Positions 1 through 11,168 of a stretch of 64,000 nucleotides of DNA are shown here, in pieces. A model generated the notes under the pieces. That model did no database searches. It was not told the origin of the DNA and saw nothing but the letters and a program-made list of their open reading frames with translations. The stretch lies in the NCBI GenBank assembly GCA_963853835.1, contig OY970820.1:24307873-24371872 (forward strand). The letters run 5' to 3'. The DNA is from Calendula officinalis (taxonomy: Eukaryota; Streptophyta; Magnoliopsida; Asterales; Asteraceae). Position 1 is the stretch's first letter. Each line of letters opens with the position of its first letter. The translations under genes were made by a program, and so were the position numbers.

Positions 1-3000
1 GAATTGTATGAAATAGAAGTAGCCGATGGGAAAACCTCTATGGTTCAACATGTCTATAGAAATTGTGAGTTAGAAATCGATAACAAGAAGTTTAAGGTTG
101 ATTTGATGCCTATGGGAATTAAGGCTTTTGATGTAATTATTGGGATGGATTGGTTAGGAATCCACCAAGCCAAGATTTTATGTGGAAGGAAATTAGTGTC
201 GATTAAATCTCCCGAAAATGAAAAGGTGTACATCTATGGGGAAAAGAGGCATCGTATGCCAAACTTGTTAACCGCAATTAAGGCAAGAAAATGTTTAGCG
301 AAAGGTTGTGCATCATTTATAGCCTATGTCCTAGATGGAAGAAAAGAAAAGAAGACGGTAGAGAATGTGAAGATTATTCGAGATTTTCCCGAAGTTTTTC
401 CCGATGACTTGCCCGGTTTGCCACCGGAGACACAAGTCGAGTTTCGTATTGATTTAGTCCCGGGGGCGACGCCAATTGCCCGAGCCCCGTATCGTCTAGC
501 TCCCACCGAAATGAGAGAGTTGATGGCTCAACTTCAAGATTTGCTCGGTAAGGGTTTTATCCATCCTAGTTAGTCACCATGGGGTGCACCGGTTTTATTT
601 GTGAAGAAGAAGGATGGTTCGATGAGAATGTGTATCGATTACCGAGAACTAAACAAGATGACGATTAAGAACCGATATCCTTTGCCAAGGATAGATGATT
701 TATTTGATCAACTTCAAGGAGCCGATTATTTCTCCAAGATTGATTTGAGATCGGGTTACCATCAAGTTCGTGTCAAAGAAGGTGATACCGAGAAGACGGC
801 CTTTAGAACCCGTTATGGTCATTATGAATTTTTAGTTATGCCATTCGGTTTGACGAATGCCCCGACAATTATTATGGATCTCATGAATAGGGTTTGTAAA
901 CCATTCCTCGATAAATTCCTCATCGTATTCATCGATGATATTCTTATTTTCTCCAAAACCGAAGAAGAACATGAAGAACATTTGAGGCAAACTTTGGAAG
1001 TCTTGAAACGAGAAAAATTGTATGCTAAATTCTCAAAGTGTGAATTTTGGTTGCGGGAAGTTCAATTCTTAGGTCATGTGGTATCTCGAAGCGGGATAAA
1101 AGTTGACCCGTCTAAGATCGAGGCGGTGAAGAATTGGGAAGCACCAAAGACCCCGACCGAAGTTAGGAGTTTTCTTGGGTTAGCCGGTTACTACCGAAGG
1201 TTTATTGAAGATTTTTCCCGAGTGGCGGTCCCACTCACTAGACTAACGAGAAAAGACGTGAAATTTGGTTGGGGGAAAAGGCAAGAGGACGCTTTTGCTT
1301 TGTTGAAAGAGAATTTGTGCAATGCACCGATCCTCACTCTACCCGATGGTATGGAAGACTTCGTGGTGTATAGTGACGCCTCGAATAAAGGTCTCGGTTG
1401 CGTTTTGATGCAAAGGGGAAAAGTGATAGCTTATGCTTCAAGACAATTAAAGAATTCGGAAGAAAGGTATACACCACATGATTTGGAGTTGGCGGCGATT
1501 ATTTTTGCCTTAAAGATTTGGAGGCATTACTTGTATGGTACAAGGTGTATCTTGTACACGGATCACAAAAGTCTCAAGTATGTGTTTACACAAAAAGACT
1601 TGAATATGAGGCAAAGAAGGTGGATTGAATTGATTAGTGACTATGATTGTGAAATCGTCTATCACGAGGGGAAGGCCAATGTGGTAGCCGACGCCTTGAG
1701 TATTTATGAAAAACCGGTTAAGGCTAAATTAATGCGGATTGATGTGATATCTAGCTTTATTGAAAGTATAAAAACCGCACAAAAGGACGTGATGGGAAAA
1801 GACGAGTATAGACAAGAGAGGTTGGGAAAGAACCAAGTATTTGAAAAAAATGGTCAAGGGTTGAAAACCGTGAATGGTCGAATTTGGGTCCCGAAATTCG
1901 GTGGAAACCGAAAAGTGTTGTTGAATGATGCTCACAAGTCTAAGTATTCGATTCATCCCGGAAGTACAAAAACTTATCAAGACTTGAAGAAAATTTATTG
2001 GTTGCCCGAGATGAAGTCGAGGGTAGCAAAGTTCATATCAAAATGTGCCACGTGTGCATAAGTGAAAGCCGAGCACCAAGTTCCTTATGGTGTTGCACAA
2101 TCATTACAAGTGCCGGCCGGGAAATGGAATGACATCACAATGGATTTCATTGTTGGTCTCCCAAAGACGAGTAGGAATCATGACGCCATTTGGGTGATTG
2201 TGGATAGATTAACGAAAAGTGCGTTATTCCTAGCTATTCGGGAGACCATGCCACTTGAGAAATTGGCAAAATTGTATGTTGATGAAGTTGTTCGTTTGCA
2301 TGGGGTACCATTGTCAATTGTGTCCGATCGGGATGCAAGGTTTACCTCGAGATTTTGGAGATCACTCCAAGAAGAGTTGGGGACGAAGTTGAGATTGAGA
2401 ACGGCTTACCATCCGCAAACCGATGGTCAAAGTGAAAGAACGATCCAAACGGTCGAAGATATGTTGAGGTCGTGTGTTTTGGATTTTGGTGGTAAATGGG
2501 ATGAACATTTACCGTTAGTTGAATTTTCATATAACAATAGTTATCACTCAACAATTAAAATTCCACCGTTTGAGGCATTGTATGGGAGAAAATGTAGGAC
2601 GCCTTCTTGTTGGTTAGAGGCGGGTGAGACGAGACTCACGGGTCCCGAGATTGTAAAAATAACGAATGAGAAAATTGGAATAATTCAAAGGAATATGAAA
2701 GTGGCACAAGATCGCCAAAAGAGTTATTCGGGTTTGAAGAAGCGACCTTATGATTTAAATGTCGGTGATATGGTGATGTTAAAGGTGTCGCCTTGGAAAG
2801 GCGTGATGAGGTTTGGTAAGAAGGGCAAATTGAGCCCAAGATATGTTGGCCCATTTAAGATTTTGAAACGGGTCGGTTTGCAAGCATTTAAGTTAGCACT
2901 TCCACCCGAGTTGCAAGGTGTCCATGACACCTTCCATGTTAGTAATCTGAAGAAATTCTTGGGTGAAGTGGAGAATATTATCCCACTTCAAGAGTTGCGG

Positions 3001-3210
3001 GTCGATGCGCCCAACCGATTGATTGAAGAGCCCGAGGCCATATTGGAGGCCCAAACAAAGAAATTAAGGAATAAAGAAATTGAGTTGGTGTTGGTCAAGT
3101 GGAAGCATTCCCTTGGGCCAAATTTGACTTGGGAAGTCAAAGACGAGATTAAGAAACGCTACCCGAACTTTGTTGATTACGATTCGATTCCGAGGACGGA
3201 ATCCTCTTAA
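1..3210 (+). pseudogene. Gypsy pol (protease end, RT, RNase H, integrase, chromodomain-like), two nonsense codons
   Basis: One frame runs from the window edge to the TAA at 3208-3210. It holds the end of the aspartic protease (1 to about 330), reverse transcriptase (about 600-1130, catalytic FIDD box at 928-939), RNase H (YSDAS at 1369), integrase zinc finger (about 1930-2060), the DD35E core (Asp 2143, Asp 2326, Glu 2434, 35 residues between the last two) and a chromodomain-like tail (about 3010-3190). TAG at 571-573 replaces a serine codon and TAA at 2059-2061 replaces a glutamine codon, judged against element B. A 6-nt in-frame deletion near 1700 removes two residues at the end of RNase H. 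No frameshift was seen, so damage is slight. It would have copied and integrated the element's cDNA. Confidence 0.93.
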
Positions 3211-3222
3211 GGGGTAGATAGT
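3209..3222 (+). promoter_or_regulatory. Polypurine tract of element A
   Basis: The purine-rich stretch AAGGGGTAGATAGT sits directly before the LTR start TGTAACGACC. It overlaps the last bases of the pol stop codon. In this family the tract primes plus-strand DNA synthesis. Confidence 0.7.
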
Positions 3223-3836
3223 TGTAACGACCGAGATTTTGTAAATAAATAAATTGTACAAAAATATGATAAATAAGGATAATTCATTTCAGAACCGTAG
3301 GAATTGGTTTCGTGTCATTTGGACACCGTATGAGAAAGTTATGGACGAAACCGGGTCGAGACAAGGACCGAAAAGTGCAGCCCTGCTGTAATGGGGAAGT
3401 TCACGGCGTGAACTTTTGTTCACGGATCGTGAACTAGCAACAGGGATTTGAACAAGTTGGCGCGAACTACTTCCCGACTAGTTACCGATCGCGATGTTCA
3501 CGACACGCAGAGTTCAGGGTGCGAACTCAAGTTCGCGATCGTGAACTCCTAAACTCTGTATAAAAACGAGTTTGGGGCTAGGGTTTAGGCACCTACACCA
3601 CTAGAACCCTACAAGCCGTTATTTTGGAAGAAGTGCACGATTGTTGCTGTTCTTGAGCTCAAATCTTCATATTTCTTGGAGATTATTGATCTAAGGTAAG
3701 AATCCTTGTTAGTTTATGCATCTCTTTGGTATTTTGAGCTCTATTTGGGTATTAATGGTGGTTTTGGGAACCAACCACATCATCTGGGGAAGATGATCTA
3801 TCATGGGTGTAAAACACTCATGGTAAGCTTGTAATC
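3223..3836 (+). repeat. Element A 3' LTR, first segment
   Basis: Starts TGTAACGACC and matches the first 600 bases of the element B LTR read on its strand. It contains a cluster of GTTCACG...CGTGAAC palindromes (3399-3546) followed by a TATA box at 3559, so this is the U3 promoter portion. It is cut at 3836 by LARD1; bases 3832-3836 (TAATC) are one copy of the LARD1 target duplication. The second segment resumes at 14055. Confidence 0.9.
3399..3566 (+). promoter_or_regulatory. LTR promoter of element A: inverted-repeat cluster and TATA box
   Basis: GTTCACGGCGTGAAC lies at 3399-3413, GTTCACGGATCGTGAAC at 3418-3434 and GTTCGCGATCGTGAAC at 3531-3546, each close to self-complementary. TATAAAAA follows at 3559-3566. 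The order (palindromes, then TATA) is that expected of an enhancer plus core promoter in U3. The same cluster occurs in both element B LTRs. Confidence 0.6.
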
Positions 3837-6160
3837 TGTAACGCCCTGAAATTTTAGAGAAATAAATAATATTTAATTTAAATTTAAATTGGATTAAGAG
3901 TGGATCGTACAATAATTATGTGACGTTTGGTGATTATGTGATTTAGCGTGTGACGTTTCGTGAATAAATAATTAGAGTATTATTTGCTATTTGAAGATAA
4001 TTATGAATGCTATCTATTGTGAATAAGTAAAAGCGTACAATTCACTTGTGACTATATGATTAAGGGATTAATTACGTGACGCCTCGTTTATTCAATTAAT
4101 TAGTTAGGTGGCGTTTAGTTTATTATGATTGTGACGTTTTGGTAGTGACGTTAAAAATTCCCGAGCCTCTAATTATTTAGAACTTTCTAATTCCATGAAG
4201 TGGTGAGGCCGGCCGTAGGCCAAGGCCGAGCTTGATGTAATATATCCGCCAAATCTTCTCCCGTCGTGCAAGGTCGTGGCAAATTAATAACCGGGCTATG
4301 TTTATCTAATTGTGCAGCCATTTGAAAGAAGGGAGGCCCAAAAATAATTGTTTGATCTTTAGAAAGCCCACCCACCTATAGCCTTAAAATTACAATTCGT
4401 TATATTGCGTGAGGCTTGTATATCCAAACCCTATTGCCGTTATTTTTCCCTTGTCCGAATGTCTATCAACGATTTGAGCAGCTCCACGATCGTCAATCTT
4501 TCTTCAGCCACTCATCACCGTTTCTTCTCCACTCCACCGTCGACAACAAGTATCTGATCGGAATTTGTTGGTGGATTGGCGGTAATAAACTCATCCTTTT
4601 TATTTCCGTTTGTTTCATGGATCGTCATTCTATGCTACTCGATTCTATTAGCTGCTAACCATGTTTGGATTGGGTTTTCGGGTGTGGTCACCATCAGACA
4701 GGAGCAGTTGAACGATCTTTGGCGCACGTTCAAAACCGAGACATGAATCAATCATAGGAACTCCACTCGTGAGGCAGTCGAACGAATTGTATTGAATAAT
4801 TCTGCGATGTTAGTCACTAATCGTTCCGGTAATCACTCGTTTATATTTCGGTGTCTAGATTTTTACCTGTAATCTGAATTTTACCAATATGGGTAGTATA
4901 AAGGAGCTAAAGGGAAGAAAAGGCTGCGATGTAGCAATGTAATACCAAACCGGAATTTGGTTCGGTTTTAGTTAGGATTGTATGGTGTTTTTCCTAAGCG
5001 GTCGATTAGTCCAAGCCTTAATTAAACCTAGAAACGGCCACTGTCTTGGGCATCGGGTTGGGAGATGTGACCCGAGCAGTTGAGACCAAACCTCGGGATG
5101 TTATGTTGGGGTGGAAGTACATCGTTTTGGAAACCGGAATCCTAGGACCGAGGGGGAACCGAACCCGTAAGGTTCTCGGTTCCCCAATCGGGAAACTGTT
5201 ATTATAAAGTTTAGAGACCATAGGTGACCCTAGTAAATTATGATCTAGAGCTGTTGGGTATCTTTTATAAGTACTAGGGTCCTTCGGTTACGGGTCGGGT
5301 TGCTAAAACGAGTTTTATAAATCAAACACCTTTATGGCAGAATCTGCCTTCTGTTGTAAACTGTTTTTGGTATACTTAAAATAATATTTTTTGGTTTTTG
5401 GCCCGTGCTGGGACCTTGGTTTTGAGTTAGCTTTCCAACGCCGCAACCCGCTCGTCAATCCGAATTACGGTTTAAAAGTTATAGTCAATTTAGTATGCTG
5501 CTGTTAGGAAGATGACCTCTGCAGTATGTTTGTCTTGCATCACTGTTCTGAGACATTTAGAGTCTGTTTTGGCCAGTGACTGTCTCACAGTAAATTGTAC
5601 TTCTGATTGTCTTCTAGTCATGGTAAAAAGATGGGGAAAATCTAATGAACCGTTTAGGAGTTATGGCAGTTTCCGTGAGACTGACGGGTGCTGCCAGTTT
5701 TCTGAAATAAGCCCTCGGGTAGGATTTTAATTCCGGGTTTCGCTTTTTGGTTTTAGGACCGTCTAGGAGATAACGTGCTGTCCTTCTGATTGTCGGGAAC
5801 CCTTGGAGCTTACGTTTCTCGAAGTGAGTATTCTCACCGTGTATTCAGTTTTAACGTTGTACATGCATGACTTATGTGTTACATTTCTTGCACCATAATT
5901 GTTATCTGAGCTTGAGCTGTTATCTGAGTTTGATCCGCTATCTGAGTTTGATTGTTATCTGAGTTTGACATCATCTGAGTATCTGAGCAGCTGTTGATTT
6001 ATTTTAATCTGAGACATTGTGCCTGGGTAACCGAGCTCGGCACAGGGTCATTCTGTGCTACTACTTGCTAGGGCATATGAGATAATTATGTTAAAGAGAT
6101 AATAAAACATAATAACACACATCTGAGTTTTTTTGGCTATATGCCTGGGATCACCTCCCG

Positions 6161-6240
6161 TCTGAGTTTTGGGATTATTCCCGTCTGAGTTTTGGGATTA
6201 TTCCCGTCTGAGTTTTGGGATCACTCCCGTCTGAGTTTTT
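6161..6240 (+). repeat. 23-bp tandem repeat in the LARD1 5' LTR
   Basis: TCTGAGTTTTGGGAT begins at 6161, 6184, 6207 and 6230, a 23-bp period. The same array is at about 13495-13575 in the 3' LTR. LARD2 has a shorter version near 50050-50100. CTGAG recurs many times elsewhere in these LTRs. Confidence 0.85.
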
Positions 6241-6308
6241 GGCTTATGCCTATCTGAGGTGTGAGGAGGGGCGAGGTTGATATCTCGTCCCAAGTCACAC
6301 AAGCGCGC

Positions 6309-6316
6309 TATATAAA
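6309..6316 (+). promoter_or_regulatory. Putative TATA box of the LARD1 5' LTR
   Basis: TATATAAA follows the GC-rich CAAGCGCGC. It is conserved in the other LTR copy and in both LARD2 LTRs (GCGCGCTATATAAATT), so it is a plausible core promoter. No transcript evidence is available. Confidence 0.45.
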
Positions 6317-6718
6317 TTAAAATCTGAGTAATAAAATCTGAGAAATAAAGCTGAGTAATTAATCGAGTAGATTCTGAGTAGGAGTACACCGATGTGCCCT
6401 CATGTGTTGTATGTTATGATTATTTGCATTTTGAGAATTATTCACTCAGCTTCCCCAGCTGACCCAAACTTTCCCCCACATTGTTTCAGGTACCAGCAAA
6501 GGAAAGGAGAAGGTGGACGGTTGACCGCTGTATCTTTTCATTACTGATGTGGACATCATTTAATATTTTAAAATACTTTACTTTATCTTAACTAATTCCG
6601 CAATAAATACGTTTTAAATGTTAAATATTAATATCTGAGATTTATTTATGGGACCTTTTGATTATAATTTTATTTTCAAAAATTTTTAAAATCTTGTAAA
6701 TTTTAGGGTGTTACAAGT

Positions 6719-6730
6719 TGGTATCAGAGC
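6719..6730 (+). promoter_or_regulatory. Primer binding site of LARD1
   Basis: TGGTATCAGAGC starts three bases after the 5' LTR end. It is complementary to the 3' end of plant initiator methionine tRNA, the usual primer for minus-strand synthesis. The same 12-mer serves elements B and D. Confidence 0.9.
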
Positions 6731-8606
6731 TCTGACTTGAGGGATTTGGATTCACAAGGGGTGGATTCAATCTCAAGTTTGAGTCTCGAGTTTTAAAACG
6801 CGAACTGAGTAAAATATTTTCTGAGAAAAGTTTCCACATCAAGCATACGGCATGTCACGTCGACCTCTCGCTTCCTACTGCCGGTAATATTTAAGAGTAT
6901 TATTTAATTGAGATTTTGCTATATTCTGAGTATAGACGAGTAGCATATTCTGAGAATTTTCGGTTTATATCCTGAGAGAATTACTTGTGATTGAATGGCT
7001 AAACATATATGTATACAGATATACTATTATGAGATTCCATAATTTTGTGAATAATTTAGAGCTTAATTTGAGCATAATTTTGATTTTTATTTTTAGAGTT
7101 CTATATTTATATATATGAAAAATATATACTGGAGAAATGTGAAATTATAAATACTAATGAGAAAATAATAAAAGTTTCAATTTAGAGGAACACCTAATAG
7201 AGTTGAGGTGAAATTTTATAAATTCTGAGAAATTCGAACCAAAAGTGTAATAAGGGGATATTAATTTATTATATAAGATCCATAAGCTGTGTATTGAGAA
7301 ATGAGGAAATTATTAACATTAAAGAGGAGTATTTAATATTCGTATTGAGAGCATATTAAAATCTTTCATATGGGAGAAAACACATAATCGACTGAGTCAA
7401 TTAAAACGAGTAAATCAGAGATTAGTAAATCAAATTGATTGAGAATATTTTTAAGAAGATTTTACCAAGTTGAGTAAAAGAAAGAATTATTAAGTCAATA
7501 AAATGGGAAATAATTACATTTAGCTAATGAGAATTATTAGCAGGATCTAAAAGAGAATTATTGATCAGGGTTAAAAGAGAAGTTATCTAAATGAGAAATT
7601 TAAAATTTTCGTGAATACAACGAATCACGAGATATAATAGTAAGCAGATTCCATATTAAAGTCAGCAAGTTAGTATTTAATTAAGAATCATTAAATTGAG
7701 ATAAAATGGGAAAAATATTTCGAGTAAGTAGGTTAAATTGCCGAGTGCAAAACTAAATGTGGATGACAAGTTAAGTGACAGATTAATGAGTTCACACTGA
7801 TAGCTTAAAATAAATTATGTAAGTTTAATAGACTAATTAATTGAGGAATTGCTGAGTCAAATTAATCAGATATTATTGAAGCTCATCTTAAAGAGTAATT
7901 ATATAAGAGGATTAAGAGAAAGCTAACGTCATCAATTTGATGATGACTAATTTAAAAACGAGTTAAAAGAGCGATAAATGGAATCAAATTAATCGAGGAA
8001 CGCAATAACTGAGAACTCTGATAAAAAAAAAAAGATATTAATAGACATGCTCATAAATTACAATAAATTCAATATAACTGTGAAGAGGATATAAGTTATA
8101 TTTATGAGGAATGATAAATGGCATGTCCAAATGAAAAGTTTAAAAAGGAGATTTGTATTGTGAAAATAACTAAGTGGAAATATTTCTATGAATCTGAGTT
8201 ATCCGAGTATCGCGTACGAGACTAAATGTACGCATGATTTTCTGAGTAATGGTTATGAGATTTTGAGTATGCACTGTTGAGTGCATATCTGTATTTATCA
8301 GATATTGAAAATAAACTTCCTTTCTCCTGAGTGTGATTAAAATTCCCATCCACTGAGTGTGATTTGTTGGTGGGTTTATATGTGGGAAGTTGTAAACTTT
8401 GGGATTTACTCGTGACCAAACAGAAGTAGGTGTCGAAAGTAATAGAGGGCCCCTATTATCGTACACACCGAACTTTTGGTTGGTTATGGGGAGATTTTGA
8501 AGGGAACGATGGACCAATGCTTGTTATTGTGAATTTAGTATGTGTATCCTAATTGTTGGTGTGACTTCATACTTGCTTGTTTATTTTGGTAGACAATAAT
8601 AGTTCC

Positions 8607-8650
8607 AAACTCGAGGACGAGTTTTTCTTCAAGTGGAGTTGAGTAGGGGT
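8607..8650 (+). other. LARD1 module 1: hairpin with AGGA loop plus polypurine-like motif
   Basis: AAACTCGAGGACGAGTTT (8607-8624) is a 7-bp perfect stem closing an AGGA loop. CAAGTGGAGTTGAG follows within six bases. LARD2 keeps the same hairpin at 52403-52420. Confidence 0.7.
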
Positions 8651-10754
8651 AAAAAGGAAAAAAAAACAATTATCAATAAATGATTATCATTAATTATTAT
8701 TTATAAATATTATGAGCATGATGATTATGCAGAGAGATTTTGTTGGTATGAATTTAAAGTGCGAAATCTAGATACATATAATTGATCAAATAAATTATGA
8801 GAGTAACTATCAATCAAGCAGTTGAGAATAACTAAATTCATTCTATGGGTAATTATAGAGTTTTCAACAAAATGATAAATCGGGTTTACTGGAGAAATTA
8901 ATAAATCAAGTTAGTTGGGTTGAATGAATATCGTGCAAAAGGGAAGTAGTAATACTACAATTATATATAAAATAAGATAGTATACTTATTCTTGTGTGAT
9001 TATAATGAGATAATGAAGAATTATTAAATTAAAGTGATGAAAATTTATTAATGAGTTTGATATGAGAAATCAATTACAATGAAATTTTGAAGAAATGAGT
9101 TAAAGGAGAAAAATTTTGAATTAACGGGAAGTTTTATCACTTTAATTCTAGAGGTATTATAAGATATTTATGAGAAAAATTGTATTATGAACAATATATT
9201 TAGAGTTATTGAATAATATATTTGATTATTAATTATTGAATACTTAATTATCTTTTGAGGTTGTTAATTGGAGTTGATAATGATTTATTAAAACGAGTTC
9301 AAATTAGAAAATTTCATGTAGATTGACTATTGAGTAAATTTTTGAGTTATAAGAAGTTTATAAATCGAGTTAAATGAGCAAGTCAATAAAACAAGTTAAA
9401 AAGAGAAAGTTTTAATTTGTCGGGAAGTTTTATTAAAAATTGTAGGTGTTATAAAGTTTTATGAGAAAAATATATTTCGTGAGTAATATATTTTATTTGG
9501 AGTTATCGAATAATATTTTTATTTATTAATTTATTGAATATTTAAAATTTTTGAAGTGTTATAAATTTTTATGATAAAATTTTATTTATAAGCAATTATT
9601 AAATTGAGTTGAAATTTATATCGTATTAAGAAGAAATTTCTAAAAGACGAGAAAGTACTAAATTAATGAACAATGAGAAAAATCTTTAATTGGGGAATAA
9701 AAGGTAATTGCGTATTGAGTAAATGAGAACTAATGGATTGATTCGTAAATCGAGTAACGAGAAATCATTATAAATAAGAGTATGAAATGTAATTGAAGTT
9801 TTTAGTGGGTAACATGAAATTTATGAGTAGATATGGTCAAAATACTTAAGAGACATTTTAAATTGTGTAAAATCAGTGAAACAGTCTATTAAAGGATCGT
9901 TAAACTAGATGAATGAGAAAACATCTATTAAAATATTATCGAGAAACCACTAAATGTAATAGAATGAGAACCTATTAAAGGGAATTAAATGACAAGATCG
10001 TTAATTTGAGCTATTTAAAGGGTTATCAACATCGGTAATATGCAAACCTAATTGAGTAAGGTAACAATATAATGTTAAAGAAGAGTTATTTTGAGAACCA
10101 ATAACACGGTTGAGAGAGAGTATATCATTCCAGGTATTATAAGCTGGTAATTTGGAACACGCGAGTAGTAATAAGAAGGAGTAAAAATGTGATTTATACC
10201 TAATGCTATTACTTGTAAATAGTATTACCTTATGAGTTGTTACTGAGTTAGAGTTTTGGGTTTACTCCTGAGTTAAGATTTATGAGTTTGCTCCTGAGTT
10301 ATACATTTTCGAGTTATACTCCTGAGATATGTTTTGAGTTTATTTCTGAGTGGGACTTCTGAGTTATATTTCCAGATCATATTTTGGAGTTATATACCTG
10401 GGTATATGAGAATTCTGGGTGATATGTTTATTCCTTGTGATTTATTTGCATGATTTTTATATTAATTGATAATGGTGTAAACCGCTAATTATTTACTATG
10501 CTGTTAACAAACTATTGACCCATAGAGTAGAGGACCTTCCGAGTCATTTTGGTAGAAAATTGTCGATAATGAAATTTTTACCTGTTGCTAAAATGTGTAA
10601 GTGATTATTATTTGATGGTGTTGCGCGGGAAGTTATGTCCCATATATTTATTGTCATCGCCATAAGAGGGTCGTGTGTGGTCATGGAACTGTATTGAATG
10701 ACCAAGTTCCACGCCGAGATCATCTAACATCATCAACAGATCCGTATCAAATCT

Positions 10755-10782
10755 TCAAGTGGAGTTGAATCGGAGATTCAAC
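10755..10782 (+). other. LARD1 module 2: polypurine-like motif and 8-bp hairpin
   Basis: CAAGTGGAGTTGA runs straight into GTTGAATCGGAGATTCAAC (10764-10782), a perfect 8-bp stem with a GGA loop. It is identical in LARD2 at 54075-54093. Confidence 0.7.
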
Positions 10783-11130
10783 GCGACACCAAGAGCTGAG
10801 TGCAACAACTGTGCCTGGCTACGAGAGCAAGAAGACACCTTCAGCAGAGTAGCATGAGTTACTTTGTGTCGTTCTCGATACTCTTCCATCGATGACCGAG
10901 GCCTTTAGAGAGTATTTCGATTCGATTTCGTGTAGCCTTATCTTTTGCGCCGTTGGGGACGGAACAGTGTATGAGCAGTTGCAAGATCCAGAGTTTATTC
11001 TGATCGAGAACGTCACCTTAAAGAGTTTCCTTTTCATTCAAAACTCTAACTTCTTCCAATTTGAGGACACGTGTCGTGGTGAGCCTGAGCTGAGATGCGA
11101 GATCGCTACCCTGAGCTTCTTCCGAGCCAT

Positions 11131-11168
11131 GACTTCGGGGACGAAGTCTAATTCAAGTGGAGTTGAGT
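11131..11168 (+). promoter_or_regulatory. LARD1 module 3: hairpin with GGGA loop and the polypurine tract
   Basis: GACTTCGGGGACGAAGTC (11131-11148) is a 7-bp stem closed by GGGA, a GNRA-type tetraloop if formed in RNA. CAAGTGGAGTTGAGT follows immediately and abuts the 3' LTR. Position and purine content identify it as the plus-strand primer. LARD2 has the same unit at 54439-54476. Confidence 0.75.

Larger units (their letters stand above)
3837..6715 (+). repeat. LARD1 5' LTR
   Basis: Begins TGTAACGCCC, ends TGTTACA, 2879 bp. Contains a 23-bp tandem repeat (6161-6240) and a TATA box (6309-6316). A short ORF at 4416-4658 is present in both LTR copies, but that only reflects LTR identity and has no recognisable product. 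Confidence 0.93.
6731..11168 (+). other. LARD1 interior, non-coding
   Basis: About 4.4 kb with no open frame of convincing length or similarity. The plus strand is conspicuously poor in C and rich in GAG, TGAG and GAGTTA words. Conserved islands shared with LARD2 are a hairpin plus purine motif near 8607-8650, a hairpin near 10755-10782, a stretch at 10960-10990, and a hairpin plus the polypurine tract at 11131-11168. A very degraded protease-like stretch lies near 10430-10540. An ORF at 10892-11173 runs into the LTR and is not credible as a gene. Confidence 0.8.

Noticed and set aside
4416..4658. 80-codon open frame repeated at 11748-11990
   Set aside because: Present twice only because the LTRs are near-identical; no similarity to a known protein and absent from the LARD2 LTRs.
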